Source: Riptortus pedestris
Taxonomy: Eukaryota; Arthropoda; Insecta; Hemiptera; Alydidae
Direction of reading: 5' to 3'
Assembly (NCBI GenBank): GCA_019009955.1
Contig: CM032233.1
Location: forward strand, 14,397,001 to 14,461,000
DNA: 64,000 nt
Shown one piece after another: positions 20,981-31,689 of this stretch. The position numbers and the translations under genes are program-made. The number at the start of each line of letters is the position of its first letter. Position 1 is the stretch's first letter. The notes below the pieces were generated by a model that was not told where the DNA came from, did not search any database, and was given only the letters and a program-made list of their open reading frames with translations.

Positions 20981-22304
20981 TCTGATAGATAAGTGAATTT
21001 ATCTAAAAATCTAGAGCTGATACAGAAAAACAGCTTTCATATTTAGATTCAGCAATAAAAATATAGTTAAAATCTGCTATAAAATCCTAGGCACCAAAAA
21101 AAAATTTTTTTGTTGGCCTGTGTTATTGAAACACTCTGTAAATAGATAACTGTATGTAATACCTAGCTGTAGATCAACATAATCTATGTGTATAGAGCTT
21201 AGACAACTTTTTTTTAGTTCAGTTTTTTGTAACAAGCATACAGGAGTCGGCGCTTATTTTGGCTTATTTAGTTGCTAGTAACTAATAGATGAAAACAAAA
21301 AGTTGTAATATAAAAAACATATATATTCTTTAGAATAAAGACTAGGTGAAACAAATCTAGGAATCATATATTGATCTGCCACAAGAGCATTAACCCTTTT
21401 AGTGTCGCACGATGGAAGATAACCAGAGGAATTTGATGAATTTACTAGGGCTTGGAAAAATTCTCATAAAAACCAAACTAAAATTGTACAATATTTAAGA
21501 ACATTAAATTGGAGCGTATTGTGGGAGAAATATATAATAATCTTTCAGTGGTTTACAAACACTGGCTGCTAAGAAAGACTGCAATAAAGATTCTAGTCTC
21601 TCCGTGAGCTATCTGATAAATATCATAAACAGATTGGGATTACGCTCCCAAAAACTATCCTGTGCCCAGCTTCTACCTTATCGCTCAAGCTTATACAGTA
21701 CTTCGGTACCAACCAGCAGAAAACATTACAATAATAGCTGATGAATAATTATTTTAATTGCATTGAAATGAATTTGAAACATTTCTAACGTTTTATAAAG
21801 TTATTCTGAAATACAGAACTCTTTTGATTCTTGTAATAGGCGGTAACGCTTGAGCAACGATATATTGCTCCCCGTCGAAATAAAAGGGCTACTAAGTGCC
21901 TACAGTCGTGCGGAATAAGGGGATGGAAAATGTAATTATAACCACATGTATAAAAAACCAAAACGTTTGTTAATACAACACATGCCAGAAGAAGAATTTA
22001 ATTTAATAAATTTTCCTATACAATAAAAATAGAACTTGGAAAACTTAGGCTGGCACTTCAAAAGAATTCGGGTGCACAGCGCAACATCTTGTGCTTCGTA
22101 CTAATACTTCAGATCTGTTTTGGAAACAAGGGGAGTTTTTAGTCTCCCATTGTTTCCAAATATGGACCCCTAAAAAAACGTGATTTCGGATAAATAGTAA
22201 TGATGACCACTGGCTCACTCTTGAATGTTCGCTGTAATTAGATAAATCTATTTTTCATTCTTTTTTTTTCTTTTTTGGGTGAAAACGACCTCTGCTGAGT
22301 TAGC

Positions 22305-22486
22305 CATCGAGGCGCCAACTCACCCGCTGATTGGTCGGAGCCGGGGGTTCGTCGCCTATTAAGTTCTAGATTTCCGCCCTGGCTCCATCTAAGCAATACA
22401 CGATTAAATATACGTGATTTTCAATTAGCAACTAAATCCCTCAAATAGACACTCATTGGTCTATTAGCGTATTTCACAACAATATA
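22305..22486 (+). repeat. Repeat pair member (with 19640-19862)
   Basis: Shares the ACTCACCCGCTGATTGGTCG block, GAGCCGGGGGTTCGTCGCC and the CAAATAGACACTCATTGGTC...CACAACAATATATA ending with the upstream copy. A SINE begins right after it at 22497. Confidence 0.55.
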
Positions 22487-22496
22487 TATATGCCTT

Positions 22497-22712
22497 GAGG
22501 GTCTCAGGTTAGCCATATGGGTTAAAGGCCTTAATTTCATATGGTAAACCTAGAGTGGCGAGTTCGAGTCCCGCCTGGGCAAGGAATTTATTTAGTGACG
22601 GAATTCATTAAATAATATCCGTAGTCCCACCCTGGCTAGAAAAGGGCGGTAACCTGTAGATAACCCGTCCCAATTAGCCTAAGTTGCAAAAAGTGGACGT
22701 TAATAAATAATT
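22497..22712 (+). repeat. SINE family A, near full length (reference copy)
   Basis: A tRNA-like head has TTAGCCATATGGGTTAAAGG in the A-box position and GAGTTCGAGTCCC as B box at 22560-22572. The body reads AGGAATTTATTTAGTGACGG, CCACCCTGGCTAGAAAAGGG, AACCCGTCCCAATTAGCCTA, and the tail GGACGTTAATAAATAAT. Related copies are at 207, 3719, 56575 and 56940. Transcription would be by RNA polymerase III, with mobility borrowed from a LINE. Confidence 0.8.
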
Positions 22713-22919
22713 TAACAATTCATTTAAAAATGCCTTGAGACCAACAATTATGTAAGGCCTCTGAATATTAGCGTTTGCATATTAAAATTATTTTCATGGA
22801 AACCACTTAAAAAAAACAAAAAAAAAAACCTCAGACTTAAAACAAAGAAATTTAATAAAACCTTGACTAAATCTTTTAGTCTTACTCTCTAAAGTCTTAA
22901 TTAAATATTTTCGGTTGGC

Positions 22920-23211
22920 ATTATAGACCTTCCAGACCTCCAGTCGTCTCTCGGTAATTCAGTGATTTATGCCAAAATAGTTATACTAGGTGTAATTTAC
23001 GTCGGCGTTCAATTAGATATAGGGCATAATAACCTCGCAATTGATTGCCCAAATAAATCCTAATTTTAATCATATTTTAGCCCCCTCCATCAGAGACACG
23101 AAGGAATTTTCCGCAGAGAGTGATCAATTTGCCGTACACACGAGAGTCAAGGGTAAATTCACTCAGTGTTAGCTTGCATGTGGGCAGGCTCTAAGAGAGT
23201 CATAATCGTTA
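22920..23211 (-). repeat. SINE family B, part 1 (interrupted by hAT element)
   Basis: Matches 62936-63320 in blocks: TTATAGACCTTCCAGACC, GCCCCCTCCATCAGAGACAC, TAAGAGAGTCATAATCGTTA. The rest continues at 23797 after the hAT insertion. Confidence 0.6.
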
Positions 23212-23219
23212 GTCTAGAG

Positions 23220-23788
23220 AATATGTGGGCAACAACCGGCCCGCGGCAAGCTTTGATCCGGCCAGCGGAACCATTTGGAAAAACCCAAATTAAACAAAAA
23301 TATTACACTACTTGCACCAAATGAGGAATATGAGAGATTTGTGCGTTTGGCAGTACTTATGTATAAATGCGAACAGTTCTTTTCAATGATGAAAGTTGAT
23401 AAATCAAAACACCGTAAAATGCTGACTGACGATAATTTGGAAAATTCTTTTCGTCTTTGTATCAGAGGAATTCATCCATCGATGGGATTAGTTTCCCGAA
23501 TTCAAGTTCAAGTGTCTCATTGATTTCGGTGTCGCTATTTAACTTTCGTTGTTTGTAATAATTCCAAATTTTACGATTTAATCATAATTTTATACCTATT
23601 TTTTTCATTTCATTTTTTTTATTTTAATAAACTGTATTATAATTACATTGTCGTATAATTTCGTGTCTGACGTCTATCGTTAAAAATTATGAGCACTACT
23701 TAAAAATGCACTACTTTTAAAAGCGATTCGCGAACGTATTTGCACACTAAAGTTTGGCCCACAACATGTCAAAGGTTGCCCATACCTG
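23220..23788 (+). mobile_element. hAT-family non-autonomous transposon with target duplication
   Basis: Flanked by GTCTAGAG (23212-23219) and CTCTAGAG (23789-23796), a 7-of-8 match to an 8-bp target duplication of the NTCTAGAN type used by many hAT elements. Ends: left AATATGTGGGCAACAACCGG, right (complemented) CAGGTATGGGCAACCTTTGA. The interior keeps the transposase C-terminus (next entry). It interrupts SINE family B. Confidence 0.75.
23260..23523 (+). pseudogene. hAT transposase C-terminal dimerisation region (relic)
   Basis: The reading frame contains CEQFFSMMKVDKSKHRKMLT, DDNLENSFRLCIRGIHPSMG and ends QVQVSH before a stop. The C-E-Q-x-F-S-x-M-K...K-S-K-x-R...L-x-D-x-x-L-E-x-S-x-R pattern is the hAT C-terminal dimerisation domain as seen in domesticated and mobile SCAND3/GTF2IRD2-like transposases. 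The BED finger and the catalytic DDE parts are missing, so no active enzyme is encoded. This 3' end probably survived because internal deletion spared the terminal sequences used in transposition. Confidence 0.75.
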
Positions 23789-23796
23789 CTCTAGAG

Positions 23797-23875
23797 CTAG
23801 ACTCTCACTAATCCAGAAGCGACGCAACAACAGGTTCTGGTAGCGACCTCGTCAACTAATATTCTCCCTTGACGG

Positions 23876-23880
<5 letters not shown>
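23797..23880 (-). repeat. SINE family B, part 2
   Basis: Resumes after the hAT target duplication: GCGACCTCGTCAACTAATAT...TCCCTTGACGG matches CGAACTCGTGAACTAATGTT...CCCTTGGCAG at about 63270-63300. It ends in a (TA)n tract at 23880-23912. Confidence 0.6.
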
Positions 23881-23915
<35 letters not shown>

Positions 23916-24168
23916 ATACAATTCTAATATGATATCATTACTGTGAAACTGTTAGTTAATTTTTGTCAACTACGCATAAGACTTATTTGTAATAAATAAT
24001 GTGTCCAGTGGCCCGAATTCACTTTTCATTTCGTTTTTATTTCGTTGTTCCTTTGCTAGTGACAAAAACTGTTTAATTTTTTTTTTATTTGGTAAATTTA
24101 CAAATATTAATTTATAACCTAAAAGAGTATATTTATAAAATCATATATCATATTAAACTAGTTGAAAT

Positions 24169-24174
<6 letters not shown>

Positions 24175-24230
<56 letters not shown>
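24175..24230. repeat. (TA)n microsatellite
   Basis: About 28 TA units. It is flanked by AT-rich intron DNA and has no HINE-like sequence around it. Confidence 0.9.
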
Positions 24231-24234
<4 letters not shown>

Positions 24235-24815
24235 CCAATATGTTAATCAGTTACTCCTATGAGTACGCTTACGTTAGATTCTAATTAGAAATTTTTCCGA
24301 TTAGTTTTTTTGACTGGTGTTTCAATCTTTCGACTATATCTAGGCCGGAAGACCCAGCAAGTCCTTTACTTCCTTCATTTAACAGTAGGGAATTAATAGA
24401 TTCATTAATAAATTGAAAAGTGATAATTATTAAATATTACATTTCCTCCCCCTTTAGATGACACCATTTTTGTTATTATTTGAAATTTATTTCTTTAATA
24501 TATATGAAACTTTTCTTATTTTTTATTTTAATTATTGCTATCGTGTAAAATATATATTACGCTTGAGGGCACTGCTTGGAGGTTTTACGATTTTTTGACT
24601 TATTTTAACTCCAGGGTATATAAAGTTTATTTTATTAAGAATAAAGGATGAGGGTGGGGGTTGTTCATGTTACAATAGGAAGAACTTATTCGTGTAAATA
24701 TTGTCAAACATATGGTTCTTTTTAATGTACTCATCCCTAATTTGGAAATCATTTATTTATTTAGTTTTTTTTTATATTTGTATTTATGTTATTGAATATA
24801 TTATTGTTGCTACAG

Positions 24816-24914
24816 GTTCAAGATTTGTTGTGTAAAGGAGCAAGGCCGAGGGAGCGAGAGCCTTGCAACACGATGCCATGCCCTCCTTCTTGGGAAGTTG
24901 GACCGTGGTCAGGG
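24816..24914 (+). CDS. ADAMTS-like protein, internal exon completing TSP1 repeat 2 and opening TSP1 repeat 3
   Basis: The acceptor TTGTTGCTACAG precedes it. In phase 0 it reads VQDLLCKGARPREREPCNTM, then PCPPSWEVGPWSG. CKGARPREREPCNTMPCP supplies the last cysteines of the TSP1 begun at 17171, and WEVGPWSG is the W..W start of the next repeat. The donor GGG|GTCAGT leaves phase 0, and the next exon starts directly with CSVSCGEG. That phase 0 entry is what forces the GC donor upstream. A HINE-like fragment starts only about 30 bases after the donor. Confidence 0.88.
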
Positions 24915-25081
24915 GTCAGTATAGACTTTATAACATTTATACAAAAATTCCGTCAAGTAGGGGCTGCGTAAACTAAGCAGATTTCTCACATGCCTCACTT
25001 ATTTTCATTTACCTTAAAACGTTAAAGTTCAGTGGAAAAAAATGTTTGGTATTTAGACATTAAATAATGTGCTCCAAAATA

Positions 25082-25697
25082 CACTCAACCGCAAAAAAAA
25101 CCGGACACTTAGATTTAGTCTTATAATTTTGTTAAATACTTAATATATATGTATATTAATCTTTTTAATTAAAATAATTGGTTAATCTATAGGTTATTTA
25201 AACAAAATCTGATAAAAATGAATAATTGTTATTGATTATTTACACAAAAATACAAAATTAAAAAAATAAAACGATAAATTAACACATTTAAAAAAAAAAG
25301 ATTATTCTTCATTTTTATTACAGTGAATTGTAGACTTCGCTACCCCAAGCGTTTCGGCAATGTAACGTAAGCTCCGGCCTTCCATCTAAGTTTGAAAGAC
25401 CCATTATTCTGGACCGAAATAAAAATAAAACATTAATTAAAGAAAATGCTTGGTTAATAATTAAAGATGTTTAAATGCGCGAAAAACTACTTACAGTTTA
25501 GAATAGATCAACTTCACGACAAATAAATCTAATCTGAGTTTTATCTAATTGTTTACTAATCCTGAAGGGATTAGTTCAATGGACTTAGACTCTAAATTCT
25601 CTGTAATAACTAGAATACCCACATAAAGAAAATTGCTGAAAATTAGCTTTTAATACGACAAAAATGAAGTGTCCGGTTTTTTTTTTGCGGTTGAGTG
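25082..25697 (-). mobile_element. Tc1/mariner-like non-autonomous element
   Basis: About 30-bp terminal inverted repeats: CACTCAACCGCAAAAAAAAC...CGGACACTT at the left, and the same complemented at the right with two extra A/T. It is bounded by TA on both sides (25080-25081, 25698-25699), the Tc1/mariner target. Inserted in a HINE-like copy. Length 616 bp, too short for a transposase, but a helix-turn-helix relic remains. Confidence 0.85.
25320..25385 (-). pseudogene. Tc1-like transposase helix-turn-helix relic
   Basis: The minus strand encodes MEGRSLRYIAETLGVAKST, then IHC. This is the paired-like helix-turn-helix of Tc1 transposases (G-x-S-x-R-x-I-A-x-x-L-G-V-x-x-S-T), whose role is binding the terminal repeats. 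No DDE domain remains inside the element. Confidence 0.7.
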
Positions 25698-26412
25698 TAT
25701 AACAGCTTATTGTTAATACTAAGAATGCAGGCGATGAGGGCGGAGATGAGAGAGGCTAGAATCCTGGACTTGATGGAATTCTGAAAATCCAAGTTGGTTT
25801 TTATCTATTTATTTAATGTATGAGTAAGTGTGTGATAAATTGATTTTAATGACTTGCATAAAAAATAAAAAAAATTTAAAAAAAACACAGAAAAAGTGCA
25901 TTCATTAAAAGTAAAAGTCATTACATTGTAATATAAGCTAATTATAATGCCAGTTGAAAATATGTACTTGTAAGGGAGAAAATATATGTTTATGCAATAT
26001 AATATATAATGAAAAAAGTTTATATACTATTATTATATAGGATAAGTAAGTATAATGCCATTATTACAAAATGTACAGTAATTATTAATTATTGGCCAAA
26101 TATAAAGGCAATTAAAAATATTAAGCCAGTAGTAAGAAGTGTAAATAGGTACAACGTAACTCGTGCTGCTAGCCCACATCTTTAAGTAAATATAAATAAA
26201 TAAAAATATATTTATTGTTTTAGTTAAGAAATAATTGTATAGAAAATTAGTAAATTTAATACCCTTAGGATATGACAAGAGCGGTATTTACAATATATTA
26301 GTTGATATTATTTAAGACATAGAGTAAAACAGGGACTTGTAAACAGCATTATACTACTATAAAGGGCATAATGACCTAGTTGTTGATTGCCCAAATCATA
26401 TTAATCCTAATC

Positions 26413-26718
26413 CTTATTGTTAATACGACATGAGTAGGAGTGGTGGTTTACTGACTGTCAAAAACAAACAAAAATTATAATATCTCGGTTAATAATCCAG
26501 ATAATGAAACGTACATGACAAAATTTATAGAACATTACATTTGCAAATACGATAGATTCTATACACGTTTTAGATACGACGTATAATAACGAAGCTATTT
26601 CGAAATCCCCCCTCTAAACCCCCTCTTCATCCGATTTTAGGCGTTAGCGAACTTGATCTTCATTTTTTACATAAAACGTTAAAATATCGAGTTTGTTATA
26701 GATCAAACAAAAATTTCT
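26413..26718 (-). mobile_element. HINE-like body fragment, both ends missing
   Basis: It reads GACATGAGTAGGAGTGGTGG, then AATATCTCGGTTAATAATCC, then CCCCCCTCTAAACCCCC and ATAAAACGTTAAAATATCGA on the plus strand. The order matches minus-oriented copies. The 3' stem-loop and 5' palindrome are absent. Confidence 0.65.
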
Positions 26719-26866
26719 AATTTGCACCATGCTCATCGAACACTTGAGATCTCATCTCACCATATATTCTCTATTTCTAAGTCAAAACTCGATAAATAGT
26801 AGTGGGGGTTTGTTGTGTGCGAAAAACAAGAAAGTTACGTTACACCGAAATAGGTCCAGTGAATGT

Positions 26867-27632
26867 AAAAAGTCCTTCACGCAGGGGCTGCATAAACTAA
26901 GCAGATTTCCCACGCAAAGGTTTACAATAGATAAATGCACATGCAGGTAACACTACCTTTCAAACAATTTACAAGTTACTAATCTCTACAACAGAAAGCT
27001 CCTAAATTGTAAACAAACAGGCCATCCAACCCCTTAGCGCTGAATAGATAGATAGACCAGAAAGACCAAAAATTAACGAAATATATCTGAATATAACATA
27101 TTAATTCTTTTGAAAACAATTTACTAAAGCTAGTGCTGTAATTTGTATTGACTCAGAATCAGTTTTAACTCAATCTCTGAAATTTTAGTCATCCAAGAAC
27201 AAAAGAAGGAGGGGGGGGGTCGACAGTACGAATTTGCATGTATCTCACAAAGTAAAAGTTCGATTAAAACAATATTTAGTATTAAACCTTGTAATGAAGT
27301 GGTTCATGATATAACAGCTTATTGTTTATATGACATGAATAGAAGTGGGGGTTTGCTGAAGCCTGAAAACTGAATAATGCGAATATCTCGGTTAATATTC
27401 AAGAGCATAAATGTACAGACCAATAAGTTTAAAGTACATTTTAAATGAAATAAGATTGGTTCTAATCAATTTTTCGATCAGATGTATAATAAGAGAGATA
27501 TTTCGAATTTTCGAAATTCCTCCCCTCTAACCACCCCCCTCCCCCTGGTCCGATTTCACCCATTAACGAACTTTACATAAAAGGACTAAATATCGAGTTT
27601 GGTAATAATTGCGAACGCTGGAGCTGTAACAG

Positions 27633-27714
<82 letters not shown>

Positions 27715-27836
27715 GAACGGACCTCATTTTCGTCATCTCCTGGGTAGGATCGATGGACATTTGAAGAAAATTTTCGAAACTCGCGTCATGAGTACGACCT
27801 CAATAGCTGATTTCCTTTAAGGGAAATCTGCTAAAA
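26867..27836 (-). mobile_element. HINE-like element, long subtype, full length
   Basis: From AAAAGTCCTTCACGCAGGGG to AAGGGAAATCTGCTAAAA. It carries the long-subtype block (GTAAACAAACAGGCCATCCA, G-run at about 27212, AAGTTCGATTAAAACAATAT). The microsatellite is compound, (CA)n then (TA)n, at about 27634-27709. Confidence 0.8.
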
Positions 27837-27889
27837 GCAGTTGCAGTGCATACCTCCCACTAGATTGTTTTTTTTTCTTCTTTTATCTC

Positions 27890-27985
27890 GTTTTCGTCAT
27901 CTCCTAGGTAGGATCGATGGACATTGAAGAAAAATTTCGAAAATCGCGTCATGAATACGACCTCAATAGCTGATTTCTGCCTAAA
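27890..27985 (-). mobile_element. HINE-like 5'-end fragment
   Basis: TCGTTTTCGTCATCTCCTAG...GGATCGATGGACATTGAAG...GACCTCAATAGCTGATTTC. Only the 5' end of the family, 50 bp after the previous copy and in the same orientation. Confidence 0.7.
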
Positions 27986-28339
27986 CGGATAATTCCGTTG
28001 AAATCTGATGACCGGAAATAATCGATATTACCTTAGTTCATTTAATTCAAACAAGATTGCAAAAGCTTTTGATGAGTTTGAAACTCGTATTACTATGACA
28101 AGGGGCATTTGAAGCAACTATCCGATTAAGAATAATGGACTCCCGTTCAAAAGTCATCCTATTCCACTCATGGGATACAGGATATTTACATTTTTCACAA
28201 ATTTCGGTAGGTGGTTTATATGTCGCCAACAAAATGTCGAGTAATGAACATTTTTGAACAAATGTATTCTATATCAATAATTTTCTGATCTCGTTGGAAC
28301 AGAATGGTGAAATGAGTTCATCAACGAACTATATTGCAG

Positions 28340-28371
28340 TTGGAGGAAAATTTGCTTAGTTTACGCAGCTC
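28340..28371 (+). mobile_element. HINE-like 3'-end scrap
   Basis: GGAAAATTTGCTTAGTTTAC...GCAGCTC matches the 3' subterminal repeat and half of the stem-loop. It lies about 60 bases upstream of the next exon, close to where a branch point would be. Confidence 0.4.
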
Positions 28372-28432
28372 ATATTTATACTATTCCCTGTATGAAACTT
28401 TAATAACGGTTTAAAAACTTTTGTGATTGCAG

Positions 28433-28580
28433 TGCTCAGTTTCGTGCGGCGAAGGGATACAGACGAGAAGCGTTCTATGCAAGCCATCCAACTATTTCGA
28501 CAGCGACGAAGAAGCATGTGAGGAGAAAATGAAGCCAGATGCCAGCCAGTCTTGTACTACAGGAATTCCATGCACAGATG
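28433..28580 (+). CDS. ADAMTS-like protein, internal exon with most of TSP1 repeat 3
   Basis: The acceptor GTGATTGCAG precedes it. In phase 0 it reads CSVSCGEGIQTRSVLCKPSN, then YFDSDEEACEEKMKPDASQS, then CTTGIPCTD. With the preceding W..W segment this makes a complete six-cysteine TSP1 repeat (CSVSC...C...C...C...C). The acidic YFDSDEEACEE insert is typical of the variable loop. The donor GATG|GTGAGT leaves phase 1 and continues in frame at 36118. Confidence 0.92.
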
Positions 28581-28918
28581 GTGAGTAACAAGAATCTTAT
28601 TAAATACTAGCTAAGGTACTCGGCTTCGCCCGGGAATTCATTTGAGGCTGAATGAAGATGTTATTTTTTGGCAAGGCTTTACTTTCCACAATATTTTGAT
28701 ATTTCCCCGTCCCAGTGTTGAGAATTTATACCCGTGGTTACTGTGGATTTGTTAATAATAAAATTATTTGTTATTTAAGACTTCACTGTACTCAATATTT
28801 TTCTGCATGTAGTTTTTTTTATAACGTAATGGACCATATAATTCATAATCGTAGAAAGTATTCTATCTTCCAAACAAGTGTATGAATAAAAGTTCCTTTC
28901 CCTTCATGCGGTACAAGG

Positions 28919-29227
28919 ACTACTTCCTTTGTCCTATCAGTTCTGCCGCTTCCCTGCCGACCTCATGTTGGTCTATGTTTACATGTTAATTGATGCTTAT
29001 AGCAATGTATTATTATTCTCAGGAATGTGAATTTCTTTAATTATCATAAATAAATAATTTACAAGAATGAACGCTAGGGAGGTGCACCAGGTATTTCTGG
29101 TATTTATTAACTCTGCTCCGTTAATGTACTATGATATACTTTACTGAAAACCAATATGAATACACATTTAACAATCGAGACTTATTTGTTTACGGCAGAA
29201 CTGATAGGACAAAGGAAGTAGTAGGCT
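28919..29227. mobile_element. MITE with about 28-bp terminal inverted repeats
   Basis: The left end is CTACTTCCTTTGTCCTATCA, then GTTCTGCCG. The right end carries the exact complement (CGGCAGAACTGATAGGACAA, then AGGAAGTAG). About 300 bp, no coding capacity, inserted in the 28607 repeat. The target duplication is not certain. A second inverted pair, CTAGGGAGGTG/CACCTCCCTAG, lies at about 29077 and 29233. Confidence 0.75.
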
Positions 29228-29679
29228 CGACACCTCCCTAGCCTCAGTGCTGCCAACCTGCAATGCATTTTAGATATCTATCCTGTAATACATTCAATTA
29301 TATTAACAAATCAGATTACATTATCTTCACAATTCTAAAACTGTTTCAAATATTTTTCACGTTTTAATTAAATAATGTATTAAATACACTTGGAGAAAAC
29401 CGGCGTTTCTCATGAATTAATGTTTGAGATAAGAGATGGGGAGGGGGGGGGGCAGTATACATTATTTGGTGCAAACTGTTACTGGCGTTAAAAAATAACA
29501 TAGTTTTGAATTATTAAGGATAAAATTTGAACATGGAGTTGAATTAACTTATCCAGGTGAGGTACCTGGGTAGTTCATATTGGAATGAATTGTTGAGCGT
29601 ATCAATATTTCTACGCAAATTACTTGCTTCATACCTTACTTTAAAAATAAATTATAAAAAAAAAAATTTACACTAATTA

Positions 29680-30420
29680 AAAAAGTAAATAGCTTTTGTT
29701 ATGTGCACGATTGCCAAAAAACAAATAGATGATGAAATATCGCGAATTTTTATTTGAGGCCTCCCTTATAACCCCCACTCCCCTTTGAACATAAAAATTT
29801 TAAAATAGCTTTTAATCATGGAAGAATTAATTCTAATTTACATACCGAGTATTGTTAAGTTCGATTCAACCGTTAGTTCCCCATAAAATAGTTGGCACCC
29901 GCTTTAGTTTTTAGCGTATATCTCGTTTATAATTTGTTATAAAACAAAAGTGAATATGACAAAAGTTACTCTAAATAACAGAGTAAACAACTTTTGTCAT
30001 GTGCATATCTGCCAAAAATCAAAAGGAAACGAAATATCGCAATTTTTAATTTCAGGTCTCCCTTACAACCCCTACTCCTCCTCACCCTTAGAAATGTTGG
30101 TAGAGCTTATTATCATGTAGGAGTTAGTGCTAATACACATACCGAGTTTTGTTTAGTCTGGTTGAGTCTTTAGTGCCAAATAAAATTGTTGACTCCTGCT
30201 ATAGTTTTTAGCGTATAACTCATTTATACTTATGTATACGACAAAAGTATACATAACAAAAGTTACTCTAAATAACAAAATAAACAACTTTTGCTTTGTT
30301 CATATTTACCGAAAAATCAATGTGAAACGAAATATCGCTATTTTTAATTTCAGGTCTCCCTTACAACCCCCACTCCTGTTCATCTCAGAGAATATTAACG
30401 TTGCCTAAAGTCTAAGTTGG
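29680..30420 (+). repeat. Three diverged tandem units of about 300 bp
   Basis: The marker block ACTTTTGTCATGTGCATATC, then CCAAAAATCAAAAGGAAACG, AAATATCGC...AGGTCTCCCTTACAACCC recurs near 29690-29780, 29985-30080 and 30285-30380. Each is followed by a ...GAGTTAGTGCTAAT...ACCGAGTTT block. It is internal amplification inside the 28607 repeat. Confidence 0.7.
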
Positions 30421-30636
30421 GTTAGTAGTAATATTCATACCAAGTTCATAAAATTTGGTTCAACCGTTTATGCGTAAAAAGGTAACAAACAAACAAACAT
30501 ACACGAAAGAAACAAAATGCAGTTATGGTGTCTATGACATGTGAAACGAAAAGTTATCGTGAAATTTCGAGGAAAAAATCAATGTACAGACAGAGGTTAC
30601 AATTTTATATATATATATATCTATATCTATATATAT

Positions 30637-30669
<33 letters not shown>

Positions 30670-31689
30670 GGCCTGCCGGTTTTCATATTTCTCAACAAAT
30701 ATTGTTGAAACGGTAATAGATATTAAAAAAAAGTTTCAAAAGATAGTTTTAAGGTTACTAATGTATTTTTAAACTGTGGAATCAGTTTTTTTTAAATGTC
30801 ATATTTTTCAAAATTTGTCCCTCTCCCCCCAGTTTATAAAATTTTTAAAATTTCATGGTGAATCATATTGCACAACAACAACAAATTCAGCCATATATGA
30901 TAAAGTTGTATTCCGATCACATTTTTCAAAATAAGCTGAAAATACCTTTTTCCGGAGACCTCTATAAATTATCAACACATTAATTACATATTGAAATTTA
31001 TGTAATAATGTATGTTTTATTTATGTGTGTATGTACACATATTTTATTTTGAATGACTGCTCCTAAAAACCTTTTTTTCTTATTGTTAAAAATACTGAGA
31101 AAGTTTCTTTGTTTGTCTTCTCTTCCTTCTCTTCTATCTTTCTCGTAAACTTATCATTTTATTTGTTTGCTAGAGCAATGCAACCTATGATCCACCAATC
31201 AATAATTATCTTATCTACTTTTATGTAAATATGTGTAGTTTATAAAAAAGTTAAACACGTCAGCATTATGTAAATGTAAATCGGAAAAATTGGTAAGGTT
31301 ATCGGTGCACTCCGCGTCGTATAAATCACCAACAGATAATTTACACATTAGAATATATTTATTTATATAAAACTGCAATGTTTTAAAATACATTACCATC
31401 ATTTGAAACTTTTTATATATCTATTACTGTTTAAAAATATTTTCTCAAAAATAAAACCGATTTTTTTTTTTTCAAGAAGTGATATTACCCTTTCAAATCG
31501 TAGTTCCGCACGTACAAAATATAGTTTGGTGTTACGGATGAATTACTCTACTCGCACACAAAGTTTCAGAATTCTTTTTAATTTCGGGATCCTTAACATC
31601 CCTTGTGTGATGTACTATTTTGTTCTGGTGCGTTTTTCCTTCAACCGTGTCATTTTCATACGGGGTAGATACATACTCGAAAATATGTG

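Larger units (their letters stand above)
17274..24815 (+). other. Intron of the ADAMTS-like gene, apparent GC-AG type
   Basis: The donor is AAG|GCATGT and the acceptor is TTGCTACAG. It contains hammerhead-like motifs near 18340 and 20020, a relic of an arthropod repeat ORF, SINEs, a hAT element and TA tracts (separate entries). The parts 17400-18290, 18380-19590 and 20990-22290 show nothing I can identify. Confidence 0.7.
24945..25790 (-). mobile_element. HINE-like 3' fragment interrupted by a Tc1-like element
   Basis: It starts AATTCCGTCAAGTAGGGGCT...AAGCAGATTTCTC, with long-subtype body to 25081. After the Tc1-like insertion it resumes TAACAGCTTATTGTTAATAC at about 25698 and fades by about 25790. 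Confidence 0.65.
24915..28432 (+). other. Intron of the ADAMTS-like gene
   Basis: GTCAGT donor and TGTGATTGCAG acceptor. Contains HINE-like copies and a Tc1-like element listed separately. The part 25800-26410 is AT-rich with nothing recognised. Confidence 0.8.
28607..30520 (+). repeat. Interspersed repeat with CGGCTTCGCCCGGG head and ACAAACAAACAAAC tail
   Basis: It starts TACTAGCTAAGGTACTCGGC...TTCGCCCGGG, a head often seen on insect SINE/RTE-type repeats. It ends TTTGGTTCAACCGTTTATGC, then GTAACAAACAAACAAACATA, the matching tail type. Inside are a MITE (28918-29227) and three diverged tandem units (29680-30420). Classification is by resemblance only. Confidence 0.55.
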
